From Pseudomonadota bacterium (GTDB lineage: Bacteria; Myxococcota_A; Polyangia; Polyangiales; Polyangiaceae): a stretch of DNA of 21,365 bases. Both the position numbers and the translations under genes were made by a program. Shown here piece after piece: positions 21,052-21,365 of this stretch; position 1 is the stretch's first letter, and every line of letters begins with the position of its first letter. The DNA is taken from positions 1 through 21,365 of the forward strand of contig JAEXCN010000163.1 of assembly GCA_023402175.1 (NCBI GenBank). The letters are read 5' to 3'. The notes below the pieces were generated by a model, which was not told the DNA's origin, searched no databases, and saw nothing but the letters and a program-made list of their open reading frames with translations.

Positions 21052-21365
21052 GCGTTCCTTTGCGGGGAGAAAAACGGGCTTCGAAGACGGCAGACGAAGC
21101 GAAACAGCAGAAGAAGCCGAAGGACCGACGGGCGAACCTAAACCCCCAGGTCGATGCCGCGGCAAGGAGCGATTCGGCGCTGAGACGACAAGCGGACGCG
21201 CAGCGCTGTAGCATGGGGAATGCGAGCATCAAGGCGAAATCCGTACGGAAATCCCTGTGCCGCACGTCCGCCGCGCATCGGAGCAAGCGCGAACCGTCTG
21301 GCTGTAAAATGCCGCTATCCCCGCCGATCGCCCCCTGCTCGGAGGCCGATCGACGGGGCTCGAGG
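21052..21365. other. Upstream region of the protease and window edge
   Basis: No convincing gene. A plus-strand frame from ATG 21213 stays open to the edge but has no coding character and no ribosome site. The main structure is an inverted repeat at the edge, 21319-21330 against 21347-21358 (CCCCGCCGATCG / CGATCGACGGGG, 11 of 12 bases paired, 16-base loop), which may be a terminator for a gene beyond the window or an operator. Confidence 0.4.

Noticed and set aside
21213..21365. Plus-strand frame open to the right edge
   Set aside because: No ribosome site, mixed codon third positions and no recognisable start; it cannot be distinguished from chance over 51 codons.

Overview
High-GC window from what looks like a myxobacterium (Myxococcota, probably Polyangiales-like). 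The grounds are: two proteins with a Cys + hydrophobic stretch + Arg cluster at the extreme C-terminus (MYXO-CTERM style), many lipoproteins and secreted proteins with Asp/Gly-rich or Cys-rich repeats, an ECF sigma factor translationally coupled to a TPR-type anti-sigma-like membrane protein, and secreted S1 proteases. Taxonomy is inferred from gene content only. I see no rRNA, tRNA, CRISPR array, transposase or phage gene.

Left part (1-5990): the 5' part of a membrane protein gene (minus strand, running off the left edge); a tandem array of short repeats whose minus strand reads as tiny peptides beginning MSEGLN..SLSF, with a further copy 1.5 kb away beyond the end of the ABC transporter gene; a membrane-anchored YCF48/BNR-like propeller protein (+); and a probable two-gene minus-strand operon of a FAD pyridine-nucleotide oxidoreductase lacking the redox cysteine pair, followed by an ABC exporter half-transporter.

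Middle (5991-12000): a small lipoprotein (-); a CobW/COG0523 metallochaperone-like GTPase (+) that appears to be leaderless; a large secreted Ig-like/propeller protein with MYXO-CTERM tail (-); a divergent GST / TetR regulator pair with a 6-2-6 inverted repeat between them; and a spermidine-synthase-like methyltransferase-fold protein (-).

Right part (12001-21365): an envelope/surface cluster. An ECF sigma factor, an anti-sigma-like protein with a C-terminal TPR-like segment, and a VWA-type secreted Cys-rich protein overlap one another and must be one operon. Downstream on the same strand lie a lipoprotein with TNFR-like Cys-rich repeats followed by a complete seven-repeat RCC1 propeller, and a predicted outer-membrane-type protein. 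After these come a lipoprotein S1-like protease (-), a small lipoprotein (+), and a second S1 protease (-) carrying both a lipobox and a MYXO-CTERM-like tail. The arrangement fits a sigma-controlled set of cell-surface proteins, but regulation beyond the overlapping operon is inference.

The least explained structure in the window is the short-peptide/palindrome repeat family at 357-620 and 1988-2148.
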